Source: Osmia lignaria lignaria (lineage: Eukaryota > Arthropoda > Insecta > Hymenoptera > Megachilidae). From it: a stretch of DNA of 64,000 nt. Of this stretch, positions 38,121-49,713 are shown in pieces (position 1 is the stretch's first letter; every line of letters starts with the position of its first letter). A program made the translations under genes and the position numbers. The stretch is from contig NW_027478158.1 of assembly GCF_051020975.1 (NCBI RefSeq), positions 8,432,001 through 8,496,000 on the forward strand, read 5' to 3'. Below the pieces are notes generated by a model, which was not told where the DNA came from, made no database searches, and saw nothing but the letters and a program-made list of their open reading frames with translations.

Positions 38121-39408
38121 TCATCAGATGCGTAGTTCTAGCGATATATCAAGATATTTAAAAGTTCCGAAGCCGCACCAACATAATAGAGATACAGAAA
38201 CACCGTGGCCCCTTTCTTTGAGATAACTCTGCACTATTGCGAGCTGCAAATGCCACTTCCAGCTTAGCTGTGCAGAAGAAGAACAACAAGAAGAAGAAAT
38301 ATCTCGAAATATGTCCGTCAGGCCAGTTCCTTTGAGTTGAATCTGCAAATATCTCGGAAACGAAGCGAGCTATGGCAAAATGTTAAGAGACGTTTTTTGT
38401 AGAGAATTATGTTTCCTACAATTTATGTTCTATGATATTTTTTGATCAGAAGCGTAGTTTTCGAGATATATCGAGATATTTAAAAGTTCCGAAGCCGCAC
38501 CAACATAATAGGGATACAGAAACACCGTGGCCCCTTTCTTTGAGATAACTCTGCACTAGTGCCAGCCGCAAATGCCACTTCCAGCTTAGCTGTGCAGAAG
38601 AAGAACAACAAGAAGAAGAAATATCTCGAAATATGTCCGTCAGGCCCCTTCCCTTGAGATAAATCTGCAAATATCTCGGAAACGAAGCGAGCTATGGCAA
38701 AATGTTAAGAGACGTTTTTTGTAGAGAATTATGTTTTCTACAATTTATGTTCTATGATATTTTTTGATCAGAAGCGTAGTTTTCGCGATATATCGAGATA
38801 TTTAAGAGTTCCGAAGCCGCACCAACATAATAGAGATACAGAAACACCGTGGCCCCTTTCTTTGAGATAACTCTGCACTAGTGCGAGCCGCAAATGCCAC
38901 TTCCAGCTTAGCTGTGCAGAAGAAGAACAACAACAAGAAGAAATATCTCGAAATATGTCCGACAGGCCCCTTCCCTTGAGATAAATCTGCAAATATCTCG
39001 GAAACGAAGCGAGCTATGGCGAAATGTTAAGAGACCTTTTTTGTAGAGAATTAAGTTTCCTACTTTTTATCTTCTATGATATTTTGTGATCAGATGCGTA
39101 TTTCTCGAGATATATCAAGATATTTAAAAGTTCCGAAGCCGCACCAACATAATAGAGATACAGAAACACCGTGGCCCCTTTCTTTGAGATAACTCTGCAC
39201 TAGTGCGAGCCGCAAATGCCACTTCCAGCTTAGCTGTGCAGAAGAAGAACAACAAGAAGAAGAAATATCTCGAAATATGTCAGTCAGGCCCCTTCCCTTG
39301 AGATAAATCTGCAAATATCTCGGAAACGAAGCGAGCTATGGCAAAATGTTAAGAGACCTTTTTTGTAGATAATTAAGTTTCCTACTTTTTATGTTCTATG
39401 ATATTTTT

Positions 39409-39731
39409 TGATCAGATGCGTAGTTCTCGAGATATATCAAGATATTTAAAAGTTCCGAAGCCGCACCAACATAATAGAGATACAGAAACACCGTGGCCCC
39501 TTTCTTAGGGGATAACTATGCACTATGGCGAGCTGCAAATGCCACTTCCAGCTTAGCTGTGCAGAAGAAGAACAACAAGAAGAAGAAATATCTCGAAATA
39601 TGTCCGTCAGGCCCCTTCCCTTGAGATAAATCTGCAAATATCTCGGAAACGAACAGAGCTATGGCAAAATGTTAAGCGACCTTTTTTGTAGAGAATTAAG
39701 TTTCCTACTTTTTATGTTCTATGATATTTTT
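39409..39731. repeat. 323-bp TTAGGGGATAAC monomer variant, copy 7
   Basis: TAGGGG is at 39506, exactly 6115 bp from copy 6. It carries GAACAGAGC and is part of the first 9-monomer HOR copy. Confidence 0.93.
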
Positions 39732-40053
39732 TGATCAGATGCGTATTTCTCGAGATATATCAAGATATTTAAAAGTTCCGAAGCCGCACCAACATAATAG
39801 AGATACAGAAACACCGTCGCCCCTTTCTTTGCGATAACTCTGCACTATTGCGAACTGCAAATGCCACTTCCAGCTTAGCTGTGCAGGAGAAGAACAACAA
39901 GAAGAAGAAATATCTCGAAATATGTCCGTCAGGCCCCTTCCCTTGAGATAAATCTGCAAATATCTCGGAAACGAAGCGAGCTATGGCAAAATGTTAAGAG
40001 ACCTTTTTTGTAGAGAATTATGTTTCCTACTTTTTATGTTCTATGATATTTTT

Positions 40054-41019
40054 TGATCCGACGCGTAGTTCTCGAGATATATCAAGATATTTAAAAGTTC
40101 CGAAGCCGCACCAACATAATAGAGATACAGAAACACCGTGGCCCCTTTCTTTGAGATAACTCTGCACTATTGCGAGCTGCAAATGCCACTTCCAGCTTAG
40201 CTGTGCAGAAGAAGGACAAGAAGAAGAAGAAATATCTCGAAATATGTCCGTCAGGTCCCTTCCCTTGAGATAAATCTGCAAATATCTCGGAAACGAAGAG
40301 AGCTATGGCAAAATGTTAAGCGACCTTTTTTGTAGAGAATTATGTTTCCTACAATCTATGTTCTATGATATTTTTTGATCAGAAGCGTAGTTTTCGAGAT
40401 ATATCGAGATATTTAAAAGTTCCGAAGCCGCACCAACATAATAGAGATACAGAAACACCGTGGCCCCTTTCTTTGAGATAACTCTGCACTAGTGCGAGCC
40501 GCAAATGCCACTTCCAGCTTAGCTGTGCAGAAGAAGAACAACAAGAAGAAGAAATATCTCGAAATATGTCCGTCAGGCCCCTTCCCTTGAAATATATCTG
40601 CAAATATCTCGGAAACGAAGCGAGCTATGGCAAAATGTTAAGAAACCGTTTTTGTAGAGAATTAAGTTTCCTACTTTTTATGTTCTATGATATTTTTTGA
40701 TCGGACGCGTAGTTCTCGAGATATATCAAGATATTTAAAAGTTCCGAAGCCGCACCAACATAATAGAGATACAGAAACACCGTGGCCCCTTTCGTTGAGA
40801 TAACTCTGCACTAGTGCCAGCCGCAAATGCCACTTCCAGCTTAACTGTGCAGAAGAAGAACAACAAGAAGAAGAAATATCTCGAAATATGTCCGTCAGGC
40901 CCCTTCCCTTGAGATAAATCTGCAAATATCTCGGAAAAGAAGCGAGCTATGGCAAAATGTTAAGAGACCTTTTTTGTAGAGAATTAAGTTTCCTACTTTT
41001 TATGTTCTATGATATTTTT
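40054..41019. repeat. Three-monomer cassette, copy 7
   Basis: This is the duplicate of copy 6 at offset 2899. Confidence 0.92.
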
Positions 41020-42307
41020 TCATCAGATGCGTAGTTCTAGCGATATATCAAGATATTTAAAAGTTCCGAAGCCGCACCAACATAATAGAGATACAGAAAC
41101 ACCGTGGCCCCTTTCTTTGAGATAACTCTGCACTATTGCGAGCTGCAAATGCCACTTCCAGCTTAGCTGTGCAGAAGAAGAACAACAAGAAGAAGAAATA
41201 TCTCGAAATATGTCCGTCAGGCCAGTTCCTTTGAGTTGAATCTGCAAATATCTCGGAAACGAAGCGAGCTATGGCAAAATGTTAAGAGACGTTTTTTGTA
41301 GAGAATTATGTTTCCTACAATTTATGTTCTATGATATTTTTTGATCAGAAGCGTAGTTTTCGAGATATATCGAGATATTTAAAAGTTCCGAAGCCGCACC
41401 AACATAATAGGGATACAGAAACACCGTGGCCCCTTTCTTTGAGATAACTCTGCACTAGTGCCAGCCGCAAATGCCACTTCCAGCTTAGCTGTGCAGAAGA
41501 AGAACAACAAGAAGAAGAAATATCTCGAAATATGTCCGTCAGGCCCCTTCCCTTGAGATAAATCTGCAAATATCTCGGAAACGAAGCGAGCTATGGCAAA
41601 ATGTTAAGAGACGTTTTTTGTAGAGAATTATGTTTTCTACAATTTATGTTCTATGATATTTTTTGATCAGAAGCGTAGTTTTCGCGATATATCGAGATAT
41701 TTAAGAGTTCCGAAGCCGCACCAACATAATAGAGATACAGAAACACCGTGGCCCCTTTCTTTGAGATAACTCTGCACTAGTGCGAGCCGCAAATGCCACT
41801 TCCAGCTTAGCTGTGCAGAAGAAGAACAACAACAAGAAGAAATATCTCGAAATATGTCCGACAGGCCCCTTCCCTTGAGATAAATCTGCAAATATCTCGG
41901 AAACGAAGCGAGCTATGGCGAAATGTTAAGAGACCTTTTTTGTAGAGAATTAAGTTTCCTACTTTTTATCTTCTATGATATTTTGTGATCAGATGCGTAT
42001 TTCTCGAGATATATCAAGATATTTAAAAGTTCCGAAGCCGCACCAACATAATAGAGATACAGAAACACCGTGGCCCCTTTCTTTGAGATAACTCTGCACT
42101 AGTGCGAGCCGCAAATGCCACTTCCAGCTTAGCTGTGCAGAAGAAGAACAACAAGAAGAAGAAATATCTCGAAATATGTCAGTCAGGCCCCTTCCCTTGA
42201 GATAAATCTGCAAATATCTCGGAAACGAAGCGAGCTATGGCAAAATGTTAAGAGACCTTTTTTGTAGATAATTAAGTTTCCTACTTTTTATGTTCTATGA
42301 TATTTTT

Positions 42308-42630
42308 TGATCAGATGCGTAGTTCTCGAGATATATCAAGATATTTAAAAGTTCCGAAGCCGCACCAACATAATAGAGATACAGAAACACCGTGGCCCCT
42401 TTCTTAGGGGATAACTATGCACTATGGCGAGCTGCAAATGCCACTTCCAGCTTAGCTGTGCAGAAGAAGAACAACAAGAAGAAGAAATATCTCGAAATAT
42501 GTCCGTCAGGCCCCTTCCCTTGAGATAAATCTGCAAATATCTCGGAAACGAACAGAGCTATGGCAAAATGTTAAGCGACCTTTTTTGTAGAGAATTAAGT
42601 TTCCTACTTTTTATGTTCTATGATATTTTT
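42308..42630. repeat. 323-bp TTAGGGGATAAC monomer variant, copy 8
   Basis: TAGGGG is at 42405, exactly 2899 bp from copy 7. It carries GAACAGAGC and is part of the second 9-monomer HOR copy. Confidence 0.93.
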
Positions 42631-43595
42631 TGATCAGATGCGTATTTCTCGAGATATATCAAGATATTTAAAAGTTCCGAAGCCGCACCAACATAATAGA
42701 GATACAGAAACACCGTGGCCCCTTTCTTTGAGATAACTCTGCACTGTTGCGAGCTGCAAATGCCACTTCCAGCTTAGCTGTGCAGAAGAAGGACAAGAAG
42801 AAGAAGAAATATCTCGAAATATGTCCGTCAGGTCCCTTCCCTTGAGATAAATCTGCAAATATCTCGGAAACGAAGAGAGCTATGGCAAAATGTTAAGCGA
42901 CCTTTTTTGTAGAGAATTATGTTTCCTACAATCTATGTTCTATGATATTTTTTGATCAGAAGCGTAGTTTTCGAGATATATCGAGATATTTAAAAGTTCC
43001 GAAGCCGCACCAACATAATAGAGATACAGAAACACCGTGGCCCCTTTCTTTGAGATAACTCTGCACTAGTGCGAGCCGCAAATGCCACTTCCAGCTTAGC
43101 TGTGCAGAAGAAGAACAACAAGAAGAAGAAATATCTCGAAATATGTCCGTCAGGCCCCTTCCCTTGAAATATATCTGCAAATATCTCGGAAACGAAGCGA
43201 GCTATGGCAAAATGTTAACAAACCTTTTTGTAGAGAATTAAGTTTCCTACTTTTTATGTTCTATGATATTTTTTGATCGGACGCGTAGTTCTCGAGATAT
43301 ATCAAGATATTTAAAAGTTCCGAAGCCGCACCAACATAATAGAGATACAGAAACACCGTGGCCCCTTTCGTTGAGATAACTCTGCACTAGTGCCAGCCGC
43401 AGATGCCACTTCCAGCTTAACTGTGCAGAAGAAGAACAACAAGAAGAAGAAATATCTCGAAATATGTCCGTCAGGCCCCTTCCCTTGAGATAAATCTGCA
43501 AATATCTCGGAAAAGAAGCGAGCTATGGCAAAATGTTAAGAGACCTTTTTTGTAGAGAATTAAGTTTCCTACTTTTTATGTTCTATGATATTTTT
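42631..43595. repeat. Three-monomer cassette, copy 8 (first unit recombinant)
   Basis: The first unit starts TGATCAGATGCGTATTTCTCG, unlike other cassette copies, but has the cassette core GAAGGACAAGAAGAAG. The second unit is the 321-bp form. The third has a private GCCGCAGATGCC. Confidence 0.88.
42953..43273. repeat. 321-bp monomer, second unit of cassette copy 8
   Basis: It carries the same shortened GTTAACAAACCTTTTTG tail as the units at 34260 and 35224, showing common descent. Confidence 0.9.
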
Positions 43596-45205
43596 TCATC
43601 AGATGCGTAGTTCTCGAGATATATCAAGATATTTAAAAGTTCCGAAGCCGCACCAACATAATAGAGATACAGAAACACCGTGGCCCCTTTCTTTGAGATA
43701 ACTCTGCACTATTGCGAGCTGCAAATGCTACTTCCAGCTTAGCTGTGCAGAAGAAGAACAACAAGAAGAAGAAATATCTCGAAATATGTCCGTCAGGCCA
43801 GTTCCTTTGAGTTGAATCTGCAAATATCTCGGAAACGAAGCGAGCTATGGCAAAATGTTAAGAGACGTTTTTTGTAGAGAATTATGTTTTCTACAATTTA
43901 TGTTCTATGATATTTTTTGATCAGAAGCGTAGTTTTCGCGATATATCGAGATATTTAAGAGTTCCGAAGCCGCACCAACATAATAGAGATACAGAAACAC
44001 CGTGGCCCCTTTCTTTGAGATAACTCTGCACTATTGCGAGCTGGAAATGCCACTTCCAGTTTAGCTGTGCACAAGAAGAACAACAAGAAGAAGAAATATC
44101 TCGAAATATGTCCATCAGGACCCTTCCCTTGAGATAAATCTGCAAATATCTCGGAAACGAAGCGAGCTATGGCAAAATGTTAAGAGACCTTTTTTGTAGA
44201 GAATTATGTTTCCTACAATTTATGTTCTATGATATTTTTTGATCAGAAGCGTAGTTTTCGAGATATATCGAGATATTTAAAAGTTCCGAAGCCGCACCAA
44301 CATAATAGGGATACAGAAACAGGGTGGCCCCTTTCTTTGGGATAACTCTGCACTATTGCGAGCTGGAAATGCCACTTCCAGCTTAGCTGTGCAGAAGAAG
44401 AACAACAAGAAGAAGAAAGATCTCGAAATATGTCCATCAGGACCCTTCCCTTGAGATAAATCTGCAAATATCTCGGAAACGAAGCGAGCTATGGCAAAAT
44501 GTTAAGAGACCTTTTTTGTAGAGAATTATGTTTCCTACAATTTATGTTCTATGATATTTTTTGATCAGAAGCGTAGTTTTCGAGATATATCGAGATATTT
44601 AAAAGTTCCGAAGCCGCACCAACATAATAGAGATACAGAAACAGCGTGGCCCCTTTCTTTGGGATAACTCTGCACTATTGCGAGCTGGAAATGCCACTTC
44701 CAGTTTAGCTGTGCAGAAGAAGAACAACAAGAAGAAGAAATATCTCGAAATATGTCCGTCAGGACCCCTCCCTTGAGATAAATCTGCAAATATCTCGGAA
44801 ACGAAGCGAGCTATTGCAAAACGTTAAGAGACCTTTTTTGTAGAGAATTAGGTTTCCTACTTTTTATGTTCTATGATATTTTTTGATCAGATGCGTAGTT
44901 CTCGAGATATATCAAGATATTTAAAAGTTCCGAAGCCGCACCAACATAATAGAGATACAGAAACACCGTCGCCCCTTTCTTTGCGATAACTCTGCACTAT
45001 TGCGAACTGCAAATGCCACTTCCAGCTTAGCTGTGCAGGAGAAGAACAACAAGAAGAAGAAATATCTCGAAATATGTCCGTCAGGCCAGTTCCTTTGAGT
45101 TGAATCTGCAAATATCTCGGAAACGAAGCGAGCTATGCCAAAATGTTAACAGACCTTATTTGTAGAGAATTAAGTTTCCTACTTTTTATGTTCTATGATA
45201 TTTTT
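43596..45205. repeat. Five assorted monomers, 43.6-45.2 kb
   Basis: Units: TTTTTCATCAG type with AATGCTACTTCC (43596); a join of TTCGCGATAT and GAGCTGGAAATG types (43918); CAGGGTGG type with GAAAGATCTCG (44240); GTCAGGACCCCTCCC type (44562, like 18483 and 31362); CCGTCGCCCC type ending in GTTCCTTTGAGTTG (44884). Confidence 0.86.
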
Positions 45206-46171
45206 TGATCAGATGCGTAGTTCTCGAGATATATCGAGATATTTAAAAGTTCCGAAGCCGCACCAACATAATAGAGATACAGAAACACCGTGGCCCCTTT
45301 CTTTGAGATAACTCTGCACGATTGCGAGCTGCAAATGCCACTTCCAGCTTAGCTGTGCAGAAGAAGAACAACAAGAAGAAGAAATATCTCGAAATATGTC
45401 CGTCAGGCCCCTTCCCTTGAGATAAATCGGCAAGTATCTCGGAAACGAAGCGAGCTATGGCAAAATGTTAAGAGACCTTTTCTGTAGAGAATTAAGTTTT
45501 CTACTTTTTATGTTCCATGATATTTTTTGATCAGATGCGTAGTTCTCGAGATATATCAAGATATTTAAAAGTTCCGAAGCCGCACCAACATAATAGAGAT
45601 ACAGAAACACCGTGGCCCTTTTCTTTGAGATAACTCTGCACTATTGCGAGCTGCAAATGCCACTTCCAGCTTAGCTGTGCAGAAGAAGAACAACAAGAAG
45701 AAGAAATATCTCGAAACATGTCCGTCAGGCCCCTTCCCTTGAGATAAATCTGCAAATATCTCGGAAACGAAGCGAGCTATGGCAAAATGTTAAGAGACCT
45801 TTTCTGTAGAGAATTAAGTTTTCTACTTTTTATGTTCCATGATATTTTTTGATCAGATGCGTAGTTCCCGAGATATATCAAGATATTTAAAAGTCCTGAA
45901 GCTGCACCAACTTAATAGAGATACAGAAACACCGTGGCCCCTTTCTTTGAGATAACTCTGCACTAGTGCGAGCCGCAAATGCCACTTCCAGCTTAGCTGT
46001 GCAGAAGAAGAACAACAAGAAGAAGAAATATCTGGAAATATGTCCGTTAGGCCCCTTCCCTTGAGATAAATCTGCAAATATCTCGGAAACGAAGCGAGCT
46101 ATGGCAAAATGTTAAGATACCTTTTTTGTAGAGAATTATGTTTCCTACTTTTTATGTTCTATGATATTTTT
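45206..46171. repeat. Segment shared with 19.1-20.1 kb (offset 26079)
   Basis: Three units matching 19127-20092, including ATCGGCAAGTATC, TTCCATGATATT and the TTCCCGAGATAT marker. Private changes are GCACGATTGCG and CGAAACATGTCC. Confidence 0.9.
45850..46171. repeat. Marker monomer TTCCCGAGATAT, copy 3
   Basis: It carries the rare combination GTTCCCGAG, TCCTGAAGCTGCACC, CAACTTAATAG and ATATCTGGAAATATG, as at 19771 and 36511. Confidence 0.92.
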
Positions 46172-47459
46172 TGATCAGAAGCGTAGTTTTCGAGATATAT
46201 CGAGATATTTAAAAGTTCCGAAGCCGCACCAACATAATAGAGATACAGAAACACCGTGGCCCCTTTCTTTGAGATAACTCTGCACTAGTGCGAGCCGCAA
46301 ATGCCACTTCCAGCTTAGCTGTGCAGAAGAAGAACAACAAGAAGAAGAAATATCTCGAAATATGTCCGTCAGGCCAGTTCCTTTGAGCTGAATCTGCAAA
46401 TATCTCGGAAACGAAGCGAGCTATGGCAAAATGTTAAGAGACGTTTTTTGTAGAGAATTATGTTTCCTACAATTTATGTTCTATGATATTTTTTGATCAG
46501 AAACGTAGTTTTCGAGATATATCGAGATATTTAAAAGTTCCGAAGCCGCACCAACATAATAGGGATACAGAAACACCGTGGCCCCTTTCTTTGAGATAGC
46601 TCTGCACTAGTGCGAGCCGCAAATGCCACTTCCAGCTTAGCTGTGCAGAAGAAGAACAACAAGAAGAAGAAATATGTCGAAATATGTCCGTCAGGCCCCT
46701 TCCCTTGAGATAAATCTGCAAATATCTCGGAAACGAAGCGAGCTATGGCAAAATGTTAAGAGACCTTTTTCGTAGAGAATTATGTTTTCTACAATTTATG
46801 TTCTATGATATTTTTTGATCAGAAGCGTAGTTTTCGAGATATATCGAGATATTTAAAAGTTCCGAAGCCGCACCAACATAATAGAGATACAGAAACACCG
46901 TGGCCCCTTTCTTTGAGATAACTCTGCACTAGTGCGAGCGGCAAATGCCACTTCCAGCTTAGCTGTGCAGAAGAAGAACAACAAGAAGAAGAAATATCTC
47001 GAAATATGTCCGTCAGGCCCCTTCCCTTGAGATAAATCTGCAAATATCTCGGAAACGAAGCGAGCTATGGCAAAATGTTAAGAGACCTTTTTTGTAGAGA
47101 ATTAAGTTTCCTACTTTTTATGTTCTATGATATTTTTTGATCAGATGCTTAGTTCTCGAGATATATCAAGATATTTAAAAGTTCCGAAGCCGCACCAACA
47201 TAATAGAGATACAGAAACACCGTGGCCCCTTTCTGTGAGATAACTCTGCAATATTGCGAGCTGCAAATGCCACTTCCAGCTTAGCTGTGCAGAGGAAGAA
47301 CAACAAGAAGAAGAAATATCTCGAAATATGTCCGTCAGGCCAGTTCCTTTGAGCTGAATCTGCAAATATCTCGGAAACGAAGCGAGCTATGGCAAAATGT
47401 TAAGAGACCTTTTTTGTAGAGAATTAAGTTTCCTACTTTTTATGTTCGATGATATTTTT
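46172..47459. repeat. Transition zone monomers
   Basis: Four units with private changes: GAAACGTAG, GAGATAGCTC and TATGTCGAAATATG (46494), TTTTTCGTAGAG and GCGAGCGGC (46816 unit and its edges), GATGCTTAG, TTCTGTGAG and GCAATATTGC (47138). Two carry the AGGCCAGTTCCTTTGAGCTG end. Confidence 0.85.
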
Positions 47460-47781
47460 TGATCAGATGCGTAGTTCTCGAGATATATCAAGATATTTAA
47501 AAGTTCCGAAGCTGCACCAACATAATAGAGGTACAGAAACACCGTGGCCTCTTTCTTTGAGATAACTCTGCACTATTGCGAGCTGCAAATGCCACTTCGA
47601 GCTTAGCTGTGCAGAAGAAGAACAACAAGAAGAAGAAATATCTCGAAATATGTCCGTCAGACCCCTTCCCTTGAGATGAATCTGCAAATATCTCGGAAAC
47701 GAAGCGAGCTATGGCAAAATGTTAAGAGACCTTTTTTGTAGAGAATTAAGTTTCCTACTTTTTATGTTCTATGATATTTTT
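47460..47781. repeat. Marker monomer GAGGTACAG/ACTTCGAGC, copy 2
   Basis: Linked GAGGTACAG, TGGCCTCTTTC, CACTTCGAGC, GTCAGACCCC and GAGATGAATC. It recurs 1610 bp (five monomers) to the right. Confidence 0.92.
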
Positions 47782-49713
47782 TGATCAGATGCGTAGTTCT
47801 CGAGATATATCAAGATATTTAAAAGTTCCGAAGCCGCACCAACATAATAGAGATACAGAAACACCGTGGCCCCTTTCTTTGAGATAACTCTGCACTAGTG
47901 CGAGCCGCAAATGCCACTTCCAGCTTAGCTGTGCAGAAGAAGAACAACAAGAAGAAGAAATATCTCGAAATATGTCCGTCAGGCCCCTTCCCTTGAGATA
48001 AATCTGCAAATATCTCGGAAACGAAGCGAGCTATGGCAAAATGTTAAGAGACCTTTTTTGTAGAGAATTAAGTTTCCTACTTTTTATGTTCTATGATATT
48101 TTTTGATCAGATGCGTAGTTCTCGAGATACATCAAGATATTTAAAAGTTCCGAAGCCGCACCAACATAATGGAGATACAGAAACACCGTGGCCCCTTTCT
48201 TTGAGATAACTCTGCACTATTGCGAGCTGGAAATGCCACTTCCAGTTTAGCTGTGCAGAAGAAGAACAACAAGAAGAAGAAATATCTCGAAATATGTCCG
48301 TTAGGCCCCTTCCCTTGAGATAAATCTGCAAATATCTCGGAAACGAAGCGAGCTATGGCAAAATGTTAAGAGACCTTTTTTGTAGAGAATTAAGTTTCCT
48401 ACTTTTTATGTTCTATGATATTTTTTGATCAGAAGCGTAGTTTTCGAGATATATCGAGATATTTAAAAGTTCCGAAGCCGCACCAACATAATAGAGATAC
48501 AGAAACACCGTGGCCCCTTTCTTTGAGATAACTCTGCACTAGTGCGAGCCGCAAATGCCACTTCCAGCTTAGCTGTGCAGAAGAAGAACAACAAGAAGAA
48601 GAAATATCTCGAAATATGTCCGTCAGGCCCCTTCCCTTGAGATATATCTGCAAATATCTCGGAAACGAAGCGAGCTATGGCAAAATGTTAAGAGACCTTT
48701 TTTGTAGAGAATTAAGTTTCCTACTTTTTATGTTCTATGATATTTTTTGATCAGAAGCGTAGTTTTCGAGATATATCGAGATATTTAAAAGTTCCGAAGC
48801 CGCACCAACATAATAGAGATACAGAAACAACGTGGCCCCTTTCTTTGAGATAACTTTGCACTAGTGCGAGCCGCAAATGCCACTTCCAGCTTAGCTGTGC
48901 AGAAGAAGAACAACAAGAAGAAGAAATATCTCGAAATATGTCCGTCAGGCCCCTTCCCTTGAGATAAATATGCAAATATCTCGGAAACGAAGCGAGCTAT
49001 GGCAAAATGTTAAGAGACCTTTTTTGTAGAGAATTAAGTTTCCTACTTTTTATGTTCTATGATATTTTTTGATCAGATGCGTAGTTCTCGAGATATATCA
49101 AGATATTTAAAAGTTCCGAAGCTGCACCAACATAATAGAGGTACAGAAACACCGTGGCCTCTTTCTTTGAGATAACTCTGCACTATTGCGAGCTGCAAAT
49201 GCCACTTCGAGCTTAGCTGTGCAGAAGAAGAACAACAAGAAGAAGAAATATCTCGAAATATGTCCGTCAGACCCCTTCCCTTGAGATGAATCTGCAAATA
49301 TCTCGGAAACGAAGCGAGCTATGGCAAAATGTTAAGAGACCTTTTTTGTAGAGAATTAAGTTTCCTACTTTTTATGTTCTATGATATTTTTTGATCAGAA
49401 GCGTAGTTTTCGAGATATATCGAGATATTTAAAAGTTCCGAAGCCGCACCAACATAATAGAGATACAGAAACACCGTGGCCCCTTTCTTTGAGATAACTC
49501 TGCACTAGTGCGAGCCGCAAATGCCACTTCCAGCTTAGCTGTGCAGAAGAAGAACAACAAGAAGAAGAAATATCTCGAAATATGTCCGTCAGGCCCCTTC
49601 CCTTGAGATAAATATGCAAATATCTCGGAAACGAAGCGAGCTATGGCAAAATGTTAAGAGACCTTTTTTGTAGAGAATTAAGTTTCCTACTTTTTATGTT
49701 CTATGATATTTTT
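47782..49713. repeat. Six monomers leading into the homogenised zone
   Basis: They include the third GAGGTACAG marker unit (49070-49391). From about 48.4 kb the AATTAAGTTTCCTACTTTTT tail is followed by the AAGCGTAGTTTTCG start, a pairing uncommon to the left, so module linkage changes here. ATAAATATGCAAAT first becomes frequent here. Confidence 0.85.
49070..49391. repeat. Marker monomer GAGGTACAG/ACTTCGAGC, copy 3
   Basis: It has the same linked variants as 47460-47781, at offset 1610. Confidence 0.92.

Larger units (their letters stand above)
36990..39818. repeat. 9-monomer higher-order repeat (2899 bp), copy 1
   Basis: It matches 39889-42717 at a constant offset of 2899 bp. Private markers shared only by these two are GTTCTAGCGATATATC (about 38137 and 41036) and GTCAGTCAGG (about 39280 and 42179). 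It ends where copy 1 reads CCGTCGCCC and copy 2 CCGTGGCCC. It contains cassette copy 6. Confidence 0.94.
39889..42717. repeat. 9-monomer higher-order repeat (2899 bp), copy 2
   Basis: This is the near-identical tandem partner of 36990-39818. A third, older relative of the right-hand part is at about 32.0-33.6 kb and lacks GTTCTAGCG and GTCAGTCAGG. That orders the events: the markers arose before the 2899-bp duplication and after the split from the older copy. Confidence 0.94.
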
